This document shows, piece by piece, positions 54,675 to 63,633 of a stretch of DNA of 64,000 bases (within the stretch, counting starts at the first letter, position 1; every line of letters starts with the position of its first letter). The position numbers were made by a program, and so were the translations under genes. The notes under the pieces were generated by a model. The model saw only the letters and a program-made list of their open reading frames with translations. It was not told where the DNA came from and did no database searches. The DNA is from CAWATZ01 sp963784995 (GTDB taxonomy: Bacteria > Planctomycetota > Planctomycetia > Gemmatales > Gemmataceae): assembly GCA_963784995.1 (NCBI GenBank), contig CAWATZ010000007.1, positions 496,001 to 560,000 of the forward strand, written 5' to 3'.

Positions 54675-55922
54675 ATGTCCCAGAACCCTTCTTCTATCGC
54701 GCAGACTCGGCTCCTGGTTCTGGTCGTGCTGCTGACCGCCCTGTTCGGGTGGCTGCTGCTCCAGCGGATACCGGGCATCGGTGACGAGTACGCCACCATT
54801 CCCCAGGTTGAGATATTCCTCTCAGGCGACTGGACCGTGCGGGACGACCTCGCCGTTCCTCCCACCTATCACGCCCTCGTCGCCAGCATCGCTCGTCTGC
54901 TCGGAATCCGTTCCGTGCAGCAAAACCTCAACGGGCTGCGCCTGATCTCGCTGCTTCTGAGCCTGCCGGTCGTGGCCTGGTTCTTTCTCTGTGCCCGGAA
55001 GATTGACTCCGCGAATGCCTCGCTCCGATCGCTGGAGTTCTTGTTCCTGCCGATCCTGCTGCCGTACCTGTTCATCCTCACCACGGATGCGTTCGCCCTG
55101 ACAATCTTCGTTCTGGCCGTCTGGCTGGCCCTGGAGGATCACCCGGCTCTGGCCGGGGTCGCCGCCCTGCTGGACGTCCTGGTACGGCAAAACCAGATCG
55201 TCTGGGTCGCCTGGCTGTTCGTCTGGACGTACCTCCGCGACCACGGCTGGTCCTTGCGTCCCGCGCTGATCCTGCGCCACCTGGTGCGCGGCTGGACGTT
55301 CTGCCTGATCTTTGCGGGTTTCGTGGTCTTTGTGATCAAAAACCACGGTCTGACGCTGGGCCACCACGAACAGGTCCACCCCCCCGGCGTTTATCTCGGG
55401 AACGTCTGGTTTGCCCTGTTCCTCTGCTCGTTTCTGTTGTGGCCGATCTTCCTGGTCCGCCTGCCAAACACGCTGGGCCTGATCCGCCGCCGGCCGCTGC
55501 TGCTGGTCGCGGTTGGCCTGGTTTTTGTCCTGTACTCGGCGACCTTCCAGGTCACGGACCCCGCCAACGATCTCGCCGCCAAGGAGGTCAACAAGGAGTT
55601 CCTCCGCAACCGGCTGCTGGACCTTGCGACCAGCAACCTGGCGACCCGAACGGCCTTCTTCCTGCCCATTGCCCTGGCGATCCTCTCCCTGGCGGCCCTG
55701 CCGTTGCACGAACGCGGCAGCTGGAGCCTTTACCCCTTCTGGGTGCTGGCCATCATCCCGGTCCGGCTGATCGAGCAACGCTATTCCCTGTCGGGCTTCA
55801 CCATGCTGCTGTTGCTGCGCGTGCTGGAACGGCGCCGGGTTGAGTGGCTTCAGCTGGCCTGGTTCGTCCTCGTGTCGCTGTTCATTCTCTGGGGGATTTC
55901 CCGGGCGTGGTTCTTTCTGTGA
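54675..55922 (+). CDS. DIE2/ALG10-like membrane glycosyltransferase
   Basis: 415 residues, with about 10-12 transmembrane segments from residue 12 on. The acidic loop after the first helix (IPGIGDEYATIPQVEIFL) and the conserved LVRQNQIVWVAWLF in the middle match the ALG10 pattern (eukaryotic GDEIFHIPQ and RQTNIIWV). ALG10 adds the last glucose to the dolichol oligosaccharide in eukaryotes; bacterial relatives are rare. Here it probably moves a sugar from a lipid carrier at the inner membrane. Not part of the LPS cluster, and its partners are unknown. Confidence 0.7.
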   Translation: MSQNPSSIAQTRLLVLVVLLTALFGWLLLQRIPGIGDEYATIPQVEIFLSGDWTVRDDLAVPPTYHALVASIARLLGIRSVQQNLNGLRLISLLLSLPVVAWFFLCARKIDSANASLRSLEFLFLPILLPYLFILTTDAFALTIFVLAVWLALEDHPALAGVAALLDVLVRQNQIVWVAWLFVWTYLRDHGWSLRPALILRHLVRGWTFCLIFAGFVVFVIKNHGLTLGHHEQVHPPGVYLGNVWFALFLCSFLLWPIFLVRLPNTLGLIRRRPLLLVAVGLVFVLYSATFQVTDPANDLAAKEVNKEFLRNRLLDLATSNLATRTAFFLPIALAILSLAALPLHERGSWSLYPFWVLAIIPVRLIEQRYSLSGFTMLLLLRVLERRRVEWLQLAWFVLVSLFILWGISRAWFFL

Positions 55923-55937
55923 GCGCTGTTTCCGCGG

Positions 55938-56855
55938 CTACGCTTTGCGCCGAATCCGGTATTGCTCGTGCTTGACCTGGGCCTTGACGGCCTCGTACCG
56001 AGCCGTGGCAGCGAACTCCTTCGCCACCTGGTCGGCTCGCTCCTTCTTGACGGCCCCCTTGTGAGCGTGCAGCAGATACCGCAGTCGCAGCGGCTCTTTG
56101 CGCGTCGTGGTCAGCGGTTGCTCCAGACACACCGCCGCTCCCATCCAGCCATCCTCGCGGACGTGCCAGTTGGCCGGATGATTGGGATTCTCGGGATGGT
56201 CGAAGTAGGTGATACCCTCCTCGCCGCCCTTCGGCACGGGGCCGCTGTAGTCCATCCACACCGCCTTTTTGCCGAACAGCGCCGGCTCTCCCTGCGCCCC
56301 ACTGCCGCCGGTCAACTGGCCGCCGCCGAAGTGGGCTGAGAGGTTGCGGGCCACGCGGACGGCCAGGAAGCCGAAGTTGGTCTTGCCGAACTCCAATGAC
56401 TCGGCCGTGGGTCGGAAGGTTGCTTGCAGTTCCACCAGCGTCTCGCCCTCGGCCCCTGGACGGACGGCGGCGATCAGTTCCTGCTCCAACAATTCTTTGG
56501 GATCGTGGCCGTCGTACCAGCCGAGCAGCACGGCCATCGCCGCTTCCTTGTCGCCGTCCTGGTAGCACAGCCAGCTTTTCTGGCGGATGCGAGCCGGCGT
56601 GCGATCGCTCCAGAAGTCGATGCCCAGCACCTTGTTGTGGGCGAACCAGATGGAGCGGTGGTGGTCATGGTCCGGTGCGCCGGGATGTCCCATCCGCGTC
56701 AGCACGCTGCCGGATGGGCTGACCAGCGGATAGAAGAACGGCCGGGGGTAGTTCGGGCCATGGTGCCAGCGCAGACGCTCGACGCCGTCGATCTGGAAGG
56801 AGACCTGAAAATCGGGCAGCGGAATGACCTGGCAACGAGGAATGGGGAGAGGCAT
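55938..56855 (-). CDS. DUF6807 (PmoA-like) protein
   Basis: 305 residues. Planctomycete proteins with DHDHHRSIWFAHNKV and HPENPNHPANWHVREDG are often named methane oxygenase PmoA by similarity to PF14100, but they are not membrane monooxygenases: no transmembrane helix is present. The histidine-rich first third suggests a metal or sugar-binding beta-sandwich. It usually neighbours sugar oxidoreductases, as here (Gfo/Idh/MocA gene 89 bases upstream on the same strand). Confidence 0.75.
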   Translation of the reverse strand: MPLPIPRCQVIPLPDFQVSFQIDGVERLRWHHGPNYPRPFFYPLVSPSGSVLTRMGHPGAPDHDHHRSIWFAHNKVLGIDFWSDRTPARIRQKSWLCYQDGDKEAAMAVLLGWYDGHDPKELLEQELIAAVRPGAEGETLVELQATFRPTAESLEFGKTNFGFLAVRVARNLSAHFGGGQLTGGSGAQGEPALFGKKAVWMDYSGPVPKGGEEGITYFDHPENPNHPANWHVREDGWMGAAVCLEQPLTTTRKEPLRLRYLLHAHKGAVKKERADQVAKEFAATARYEAVKAQVKHEQYRIRRKA

Positions 56856-56880
56856 GGGAGTTTTCTCCAGGGACGGTTTT

Positions 56881-56937
56881 GCCGCTTGCGGCTTAGCGCG
56901 GAGTGTCCGGGCCAGCCGACGCTAAGCCGCAAGCGGC
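56881..56937. repeat. Palindrome family E, copy 2
   Basis: GCCGCTTGCGGCTTAGCG (56881-56898) and its exact complement (56920-56937). It separates the DUF6807 and Gfo/Idh/MocA genes, both minus strand. Confidence 0.85.
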
Positions 56938-56943
56938 AATCAG

Positions 56944-58227
56944 TTACACCTTGGGTTCCCAGCCCTTCTCGTATTCACGAGTCCACAGGGCCATCGCGTC
57001 CTTGTCGTCGAGGATGCGCCCTTTCTCACCGCAACGGAGGGCCCGCCCTGTGCGGTGTGCAATGTTGCCCAGGTGGCACAGCAGCGTGCTCTTGTGTCCC
57101 TCCTCGATCTCGCTGTTGAGCGTCTTGCCCGAGCGGATGGCGTCGAGCAAGTTGCCGGCGTGCATCGCGTCGCTGCCGCTGCCGGTCTCCTTGCGGACCT
57201 CCTTCCCCTTGGGATCGCAGATGGTGTAGCCGGTGCCGCTGATCATCAGGCTGCCCTTGTCGCCGACAAAGATCACGTCCGCGCCCTTGCCGCTGGGCAG
57301 CTGGGTGCAGCTCAACCCTTCCCAGGTGATGGTCTTGCGATCCGGGAAGGTGTAGCTGACGACATGGGTGTCGGGCGTTTGCTGATCGTCCTCGAAGCGG
57401 AACCGGCCGCCCGAGGAGGTGACGTGAATGGGATAATCGACGCCCAGGCCCCAGCGGCACAGGTCGATCATGTGGATGCCGTTGTTGCCCAGTTCGCCAT
57501 TGCCCCAATGCCAGAACCAATGCCAGTTGTAATGGAGGTAATTGTCGTGGAATGGTTTGCGCGGAGCGGGGCCCTGCCACAGATCGTAATCCAGGCCCTC
57601 CGGCACCGGGACAGCCTTGCCCTTGCCAATGGTGCCGCGGTTGTTGAGATACCACGACTGGGCGAACCAGACCCGGCCGATGACGCCGTCGCGAAGTTGC
57701 TGGATCGCCTCGATCACCTTCGGCCAGCTGCGCCGCTGGTTGCCCATCTGCACGTTCTTCTTGTACTTGCGAGCCGCCTCGACCAGCAGTTCGCCCTCGC
57801 GGGGGTTGTGGCTGCACGGCTTCTCGACGTAGACGTTCTTCCCGGCCGCGCAGGCCAGGATGGCCGCCGGAGCGTGCCAGTGGTTACACGTCGCGACGAC
57901 CAGCACGTCGATGGTCTTGTCGTCGAGGACCTTGCGGAAATCGCCGACGGTTTTGGGCGTGTTCCCCTTCACCTTGGCGACGCCGGCGGCCGCCGACTCC
58001 ATCCGTTTCTGATCCACGTCGCAGACGTAGGCGACCTGGCAATTGGGCAATTTCTCGAACAGCTGGGCCAGGCCGCTGCCCCGGCCGCCGGTGCCCATGA
58101 CGCCGACGAGGATGCGTTCATTGGCGTCCTTGACAGCGGCACGGGCCGGCAGGGCCGACAACCCCAGGGCCAGGCCGGCCGTGGCGGTTGCACCCAGGAA
58201 ATCACGACGGTCAAGTGGTTCAGTCAC
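56944..58227 (-). CDS. Gfo/Idh/MocA-family oxidoreductase with Tat-type leader
   Basis: 427 residues. The N-terminus has a twin-arginine leader (LDRRDFLGATATAGLALG), so it is exported folded. The Rossmann fold follows with VGVMGTGGRGSGLAQLF, then EKPCSHNPREGELLVEAARK, the catalytic EKP motif. The C-terminal domain carries WHWGNGELGNNGIHMIDLCR. Such periplasmic oxidoreductases are very common in planctomycetes and act on sugars or inositols; the substrate is unknown. Probably one unit with the DUF6807 gene. Confidence 0.9.
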   Translation of the reverse strand: MTEPLDRRDFLGATATAGLALGLSALPARAAVKDANERILVGVMGTGGRGSGLAQLFEKLPNCQVAYVCDVDQKRMESAAAGVAKVKGNTPKTVGDFRKVLDDKTIDVLVVATCNHWHAPAAILACAAGKNVYVEKPCSHNPREGELLVEAARKYKKNVQMGNQRRSWPKVIEAIQQLRDGVIGRVWFAQSWYLNNRGTIGKGKAVPVPEGLDYDLWQGPAPRKPFHDNYLHYNWHWFWHWGNGELGNNGIHMIDLCRWGLGVDYPIHVTSSGGRFRFEDDQQTPDTHVVSYTFPDRKTITWEGLSCTQLPSGKGADVIFVGDKGSLMISGTGYTICDPKGKEVRKETGSGSDAMHAGNLLDAIRSGKTLNSEIEEGHKSTLLCHLGNIAHRTGRALRCGEKGRILDDKDAMALWTREYEKGWEPKV

Positions 58228-58538
58228 GATGCGTCTCCCTTGCGGTTGGAGGGCGGTGGTTCTTGTGGTTTGGCTTGTCTGCCAGCATATCCGAAACAGC
58301 GGCGCAAGGCGAGCGGCAAAAGGGAACCCCGGGTGGAGCGCAGCGCAACCCGGGGCTTTATTCCCGAAGGCAAAGGAGTAAAGCCCCGGGTGGAGCGCAG
58401 CGCAACCCGGGGTCCTATTTCATTTTTTCCTTGCCTTGGGGGGATGCGACTGCTTTACTTGGAAGATAGGAATACCCAAAGGACGCGGGGTTGCGCCACC
58501 TGCTGGCGTTCACCAAATCTCGGGAGTTCGAGGTGCCC
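58228..58538. other. Region with duplicated palindrome I
   Basis: 311 bases. Two near-identical 29-bp units, CCCCGGGTGGAGCGCAGCGC and on (from 58327 and from 58384), are direct repeats whose ends are also inverted. A T-rich stretch follows. It may hold the promoters for the divergent neighbours; none is clear. Confidence 0.7.
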
Positions 58539-61534
58539 ATGCCAATCCAGTGCCCAACCTGTTCCCGGATCAACCCGGCAAACGCCATTTACTGCCATTA
58601 CGATGGCCGGGCCCTTGCCCAGGACGGCCCGGGTGGGTCGTTGGGGCTGGGCGTCCTCTCCTTTCGCACGCCCTTTGCCTTTGCCGACGGCCAGCTTTGC
58701 GAGAATTACAACCAGCTGACCCTCGCCTGTGACCGCAGGTGGAACGAGGCGCGCGGTTACCTGGGCAATGGCATCTGGGAGACGTTCTTCGCCTCCATCG
58801 GGCGGATGGACCTGGTCACAGTGGCCCGGCAGGCGGCCCGGGAAGCCGACCTCGATGCGGGGCTCAGCTATCTGCTGGAGAGATTGCCGGCCGACAGCGA
58901 CGCCCTGCAGCCCCCGAAACTGGCGCTGCTGTCGTCGGCGGTGAACCTGGAGACGCTGGAGCCGGGAAAGGACCACAAGTTCGAGCTGGTGCTCGAGAAC
59001 CAGGGCATGCTCGTCCTCCGCGGCACGGTCCTGAGCGACTGCGACTGGCTGTTTTTCGGGGAACGCCAGGGCACCGCCGTGACGAAACTGTTCCAGACCC
59101 GAGACTCGTACAACCTGTCGATCCGCGTCCTGGGGAACAAGCTGCGTGCCGGGCTCAAGCCGCTGGAAGGCCAGATCGTCGTTGATACCAACGGCGGCCG
59201 CCAGAAAATCACGGTGCGGGCGACCGTGCCGGTCCGGCCGTTCCCCAAAGGAGAAGGCGCCCCGAACGTCCTGGCGGGCGCCCGGACCCCGCGTGAGCTG
59301 GCGGTCAAGGCGAAGGCCCATCCACAGGAGGCGGCCGTCCTGTTCGAGCAGGGAGCCGTGAAGGCCTGGTACGAGAGCAACGGCTGGAACTATCCGATCC
59401 AGGGCACGCAAGGCAAGGGCAAGGGAGCAGTGCAGCAGTTCTTCGAGGCACTGGGACTGACCAGGCCGCCCCGCCTCGAAATCAGCACCGAGCAGATCGT
59501 TTGCCAGGGCGAAGCCGGGCAATCCCTGACAAAGACAGTGACCGTCAAGACCGCGGAATCCAAGTTTGTCACCGCCGACGCCCAGAGCAATCAGGACTGG
59601 ATCACGGTGGAACCGGCCCGGACGCAGGGCAACAGCGTCACCATCCCCTTGCGCATCGACATCCCGCCGTCCCCGGGGGAAACCCTTCACGCTCAGGTGC
59701 TTTTTCAGGGCAATGGCCAGCAGCAGTTCCTCGTGCCGGTGACGCTGACCGTCGCGGGGGTCAGGCCCCCCGAGAAGAAGAAGGCCAGCGCCGGTCCACC
59801 GCCGCTACCCCGTCTGGGCCGGCCACTTGGCTGGATCTGTGCGGGAGTCGGTCTGGTCCTCGTTCTGGCACTCGTGATCTTCCTGAGCCGGCGAGGCACG
59901 GCCCGGGTGAATCCACCCCCTGACGTGGCTGAGGTCCCGCCGGAGCAACCGGCGCAGCCGCGGCCGAAGGTCGAAGCCTGGTGGGACGGCATTCCCAAAA
60001 GCAATCTCGCCGCGGCGGCGGCGCAATTGCAGGAAGCCGCACCGGAGACCCGGCCGATCATCGACCGCCTGTCCGTCAAGGCGGACTTCGAGCGCTACCA
60101 GGGCTACGAACAACTGGCGGCGAAGCTGGCGGAGCTGGCGCGAATCCCAAGGTGCGCGAACCGCTGGGGCGCTTCGTCGTGGAGTGCTGTGTCCATGAAC
60201 CTTCCGAATTGAACGTCGCGCCGCTGCGGCGCGGTCTGGTCGGTCAGTTTCCGGGCGACGGCATCGAGTTTTCGCCCGAGGATAAGGGGGAAGAGCTGGA
60301 GCGCGCCGCCTTCTGGCTGAAGGTCGTCTTTGACGTGCTCGGCCACAAGGCCGTTCCCCCGGATCGGGGCCGAAGCCTGGCCAACGAACTGGCCACGGTC
60401 TTTGGCTTTGCCCTCGATCCCAGGGTCCCTCCGGAGGAACTCAGGACGCAGACCGAGAAACTGCTCGCGGAACGGTGCTACCACAACACGCTGCCGACGG
60501 CCGTGAAATCGATCGACCAGGCCCTGACCATCCGTGCTGCCCTGCTCGCCAGGTTCCCGCAGCAATTGGCGCCGGACTTGCGCGACCAGATCGACGTGGA
60601 CCTGCTCGCCGTCGGGCTGTCCCGGGGCAACGACCAGTGGCCGAAACTGGAGGCGATCTTCAAGACCTGCCTGGCAAGCACTAACGTCAACGTTGGCCTG
60701 AAACTCATCGACCTCTATGCGAAGGCCAACGCTGAACTGGCCCCGAAAATGGAAACGCTGCTGGCCGGCAAGTGGAAGGCCGCGGGCAGCGCCAGGCTGA
60801 CGCACGCCGCCAAGGTGGCTGCCATCCGCAAAGGGCTGGTCAGCGATCCCAACACCGTCCGGATGGCCCGTGCCGAACGGTTGGCCCAGTTGCAGAAGCT
60901 GGCCGGCGGCACCCTGGCTGCGGTCCAGCCGGGCCAGCAGCCGGAAACCACCCTGCTGCAAGACTGCGTGCGCCTGGCCCACGCCTCCACGATGGGGGCC
61001 ATTCTGTTCAGCAAGGATGCCGAGCCGGAGCGGTTCGACGCGCTGATCGGCAAAATCCCCGCAATCCGGCCAGACAAGATGGACCAGGAGGCAAAAAACC
61101 CTGAGGAGAAACCGCGGCAGCCCGTGGCCAAGGGCGTCATCACCCTGGAAGCGGGGTTCTGGAACACTCAGGACAGGTTGACGGTCAAGTGTGAACGCGA
61201 CCCGCGCCGCGGGGCCTTCCGCAAGACCTATGCGGTGGCCCTGCAAGCCGGTCAGTTCTACAGCATCGACATGCGCAGCGCCGCCCTGAACTGTTATCTG
61301 CGTCTGGAATCGGCTGCCGGCGTCCAGGTGGCTGTCGGCAACGGCTTTCCCAACGCAAGCATCCTGCACGTGCCGCAGGCCGATGGCGTTTATCGTCTGG
61401 TGGCCTCATCGACCGCCAAGGACGCGGTGGGGGCTTTCACCTTGCAGATTCAACTGGGGGGCGGTTTCGGTGGGTTCGGTATCCCGCGGCCGATCTTTGG
61501 GCCGAAAGGACCGTTTGTCCCGGGGGCGCCCTGA
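58539..61534 (+). CDS. Zinc-ribbon membrane protein with large periplasmic part, one frame change
   Basis: From the ATG at 58539. The ribbon CPTCSRINPANAIYCHYDG starts at residue 4. A large beta-rich region follows (about 60-415), with Ig/DUF-like segments such as ETLEPGKDHKFELVLENQGM. Next is a transmembrane helix near residue 430 (GWICAGVGLVLVLALVIFLS) and a C-terminal helical part. At about 60145, in GAGCTGGCGCGAATCCC, one base must be added so that the frame continues as GANPKVREPLGRFVVECCVH to 61534. About 998 residues in all. Function unknown; the next three genes are in the same run and direction. Confidence 0.65.
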
Positions 61535-62430
61535 TGCCGGTGCGGCCTGGCATGCCCGTCCAGGAAGCACCGAAAGGGATGGACAACAAGGCGCCGCAGT
61601 TGAACCCGATCGATCTCACCGACCTGGGCAGCAAGCAAGGTCCTGTCCGGATCGCCGCGTTCAACAACCTGGCCGACAGCCTTCCCAGCGATCTGTCGTA
61701 TCAGCACGGCCAGAAAATCGCCAGGTATCTGCTCCTGACGGCCGGGCAGGGCGCCGAACTGGAGGCAGTGCTGGGCAAGCTGGAGCCGCTGGCAAAGTGC
61801 CGCTTTCTGTTGCAGGCGCTGGCGGACGTGATCGCCAGCGAGAACGTCACCCAGCAACGGACGGAGGCGATTGTCGGGGGCATCCTGCGACAGCCGCTTC
61901 GGTTCGCAAAAGACGAAGACTGGCGGTCGGCCTGCCGCAAGCCGCTGCTGCAGCGGGCCCTGGAGATGACGGGCCGGCACTACCACGCTGCCGACCGGGC
62001 CGCCGATTTCCTCCGCGACCTGTACAAGGAACAGGGGCTGGCTTTTGGCCTGGAATCTCCCGATTTCCTGGCTCAGACGCAGCTCAATCCGGTCCTGGAA
62101 GGTCTGATCAAACACGTCGCCGCCAGGGCCGCCAGGGAGGACCTTCCTGCCGCGGAGAAGGACTACCTGGAACAAATTGACCGGCACCTGCGGGCGGCGC
62201 GGTTCGTTGCGGCCAACGACCTGGAGCACGTGGTCCTGCTCCAGCGGACCTGGCTCAAGGTGCTGATCGCCGTCCTGCAGAAGCAGGTGCCGGCACAGGC
62301 CAAAGACCTGCTGGCAGTCCAGCAGGAGCTGGATGCGCAAGATCGCCTGTCGCGCAGCGTTCTTGAGCAGCTTCGGTCCGGCGAGGAGAAGGTCCTTCGT
62401 GTCTGGACGCTGGCGCACAATCTCAAATGA
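61534..62430 (+). CDS. Unknown helical protein, coupled to the zinc-ribbon gene
   Basis: 298 residues. The ATG shares its A with the last base of the previous stop (TGATG), so translation is coupled. Mostly helical, with LAKCRFLLQALADVIASENV and ARFVAANDLEHVVLLQRTWL; no signal peptide and no known domain. A large minus-strand open frame lies over it but lacks family motifs. Likely part of the same complex as its neighbours. Confidence 0.6.
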   Translation: MPVRPGMPVQEAPKGMDNKAPQLNPIDLTDLGSKQGPVRIAAFNNLADSLPSDLSYQHGQKIARYLLLTAGQGAELEAVLGKLEPLAKCRFLLQALADVIASENVTQQRTEAIVGGILRQPLRFAKDEDWRSACRKPLLQRALEMTGRHYHAADRAADFLRDLYKEQGLAFGLESPDFLAQTQLNPVLEGLIKHVAARAAREDLPAAEKDYLEQIDRHLRAARFVAANDLEHVVLLQRTWLKVLIAVLQKQVPAQAKDLLAVQQELDAQDRLSRSVLEQLRSGEEKVLRVWTLAHNLK

Positions 62431-62445
62431 TCCCGGGGGTGGTTC

Positions 62446-63513
62446 ATGCGGGCGTGCCGTTTCATTCTTGGGTTGGCGGTTGGCCTGGGCTGCCTGGTTT
62501 CCTCGGCTTCGGCTATCCTCATCGACACGGGCAGCAGCAAGGTCGGCGGCTTCCTGGTCAGCGAGGACGGCATGAAACTGACGATCCGCGTGACCACTCC
62601 GGACGGTCAGGAAAAAGTCACTGAATATGCCTCTGCCAGGGTCAAGGTCCTTCATCGGCTCGACGTGAAGCGGTTGGAGGAGCTTTCCAGGGACAATCCC
62701 GGGGCGTATCGCGACTATGCGGACGAGCTGGCGCGCCAGGAAGCCGACCCGGAAGCCCGGTACGTGGCCAGGCGTTTGTACTTGATTGCCGCCAAGCTCG
62801 ATCCGCAACAGTTCGGTTCCAGCTCCCTGCTCAAGATGAGCGAGCAGGACAGCGTGCCGGCGGAAGCACGCAAGTACCGGGCCCTGGCGTACTTGCTCGA
62901 TCCGAAGGTGGATGACGGGCTCCTCAAGGTGGAAGTCGTGAAGCCGGCTCAGCCGGCCAAAGCTCCGGCCGGCGCCCTGCGCGACTTCATGAAGGCCTTG
63001 CAGAGCTATCGCGCGGGCCAGATCAAAACGGCAACTGACATCGCCAAACGAGAAAGCGTGGAGAAGATCTTCAGCAGGGCGCCGGGGATGAACGACCGGC
63101 GGACGTTCCTGCGGTGGTGTACCGACGCCAACTGTGCCACCTGCAAGGCGGAGGGAAAAGTGGCCTGCGCCGCTTGCAAGGGCACTGGCACGATTACCAT
63201 GTTTGGCCGGCGCGAACGGTGTCCGACGTGCGGGGGGCAGAGAACAGTCGTTTGCCCGGACTGTGATGGGACGCACGTCCGTCTCCCCTTGCCCGACGAC
63301 GTCCTGCACACCGTCCTTCGTGCCGAGCTGTGGGCGATGGATCAGCTCGCGGGCGCCGACGCCGGCGGCAAAGAGGCCGCCGAAGCGAAAGGCTGGTCCA
63401 GCGTTCTTCAGAGGCACCAGCTGAACCCGGTCTTGCCCTTGAGTCTGGATACGATCACGGAGTTCGACCCACGCAAGTGCCATTACCGCAATGGCGTCTG
63501 GGTGGCGCCCTGA
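62446..63513 (+). CDS. Exported protein with DnaJ-type zinc-finger cluster
   Basis: 355 residues. Signal peptide in 1-22 (FILGLAVGLGCLVSSASA). The C-terminal third carries four CxxC pairs (CATC, CAAC, CPTC, CPDC) with CKGTGTI, the pattern of the DnaJ cysteine-rich domain, but without the J domain. Such zinc-finger parts often bind unfolded chains. It follows the previous gene by 15 bases, in the same operon. Confidence 0.7.
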   Translation: MRACRFILGLAVGLGCLVSSASAILIDTGSSKVGGFLVSEDGMKLTIRVTTPDGQEKVTEYASARVKVLHRLDVKRLEELSRDNPGAYRDYADELARQEADPEARYVARRLYLIAAKLDPQQFGSSSLLKMSEQDSVPAEARKYRALAYLLDPKVDDGLLKVEVVKPAQPAKAPAGALRDFMKALQSYRAGQIKTATDIAKRESVEKIFSRAPGMNDRRTFLRWCTDANCATCKAEGKVACAACKGTGTITMFGRRERCPTCGGQRTVVCPDCDGTHVRLPLPDDVLHTVLRAELWAMDQLAGADAGGKEAAEAKGWSSVLQRHQLNPVLPLSLDTITEFDPRKCHYRNGVWVAP

Positions 63514-63633
63514 GCGCATCTGGAACGGAACGGCAGCCGAGGGCGGCCTGCAAACGTTTTGCCGGCAGGCCGCGTTCTGGAATCCAGAGCGAGAAACGGA
63601 GTCCGATTCACGTAACCCCAAGAGTAAGGACCC

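Noticed and set aside
55938..56855. Methane monooxygenase subunit
   Set aside because: The PmoA name given to this family is misleading: no transmembrane helices and no copper-site pattern.
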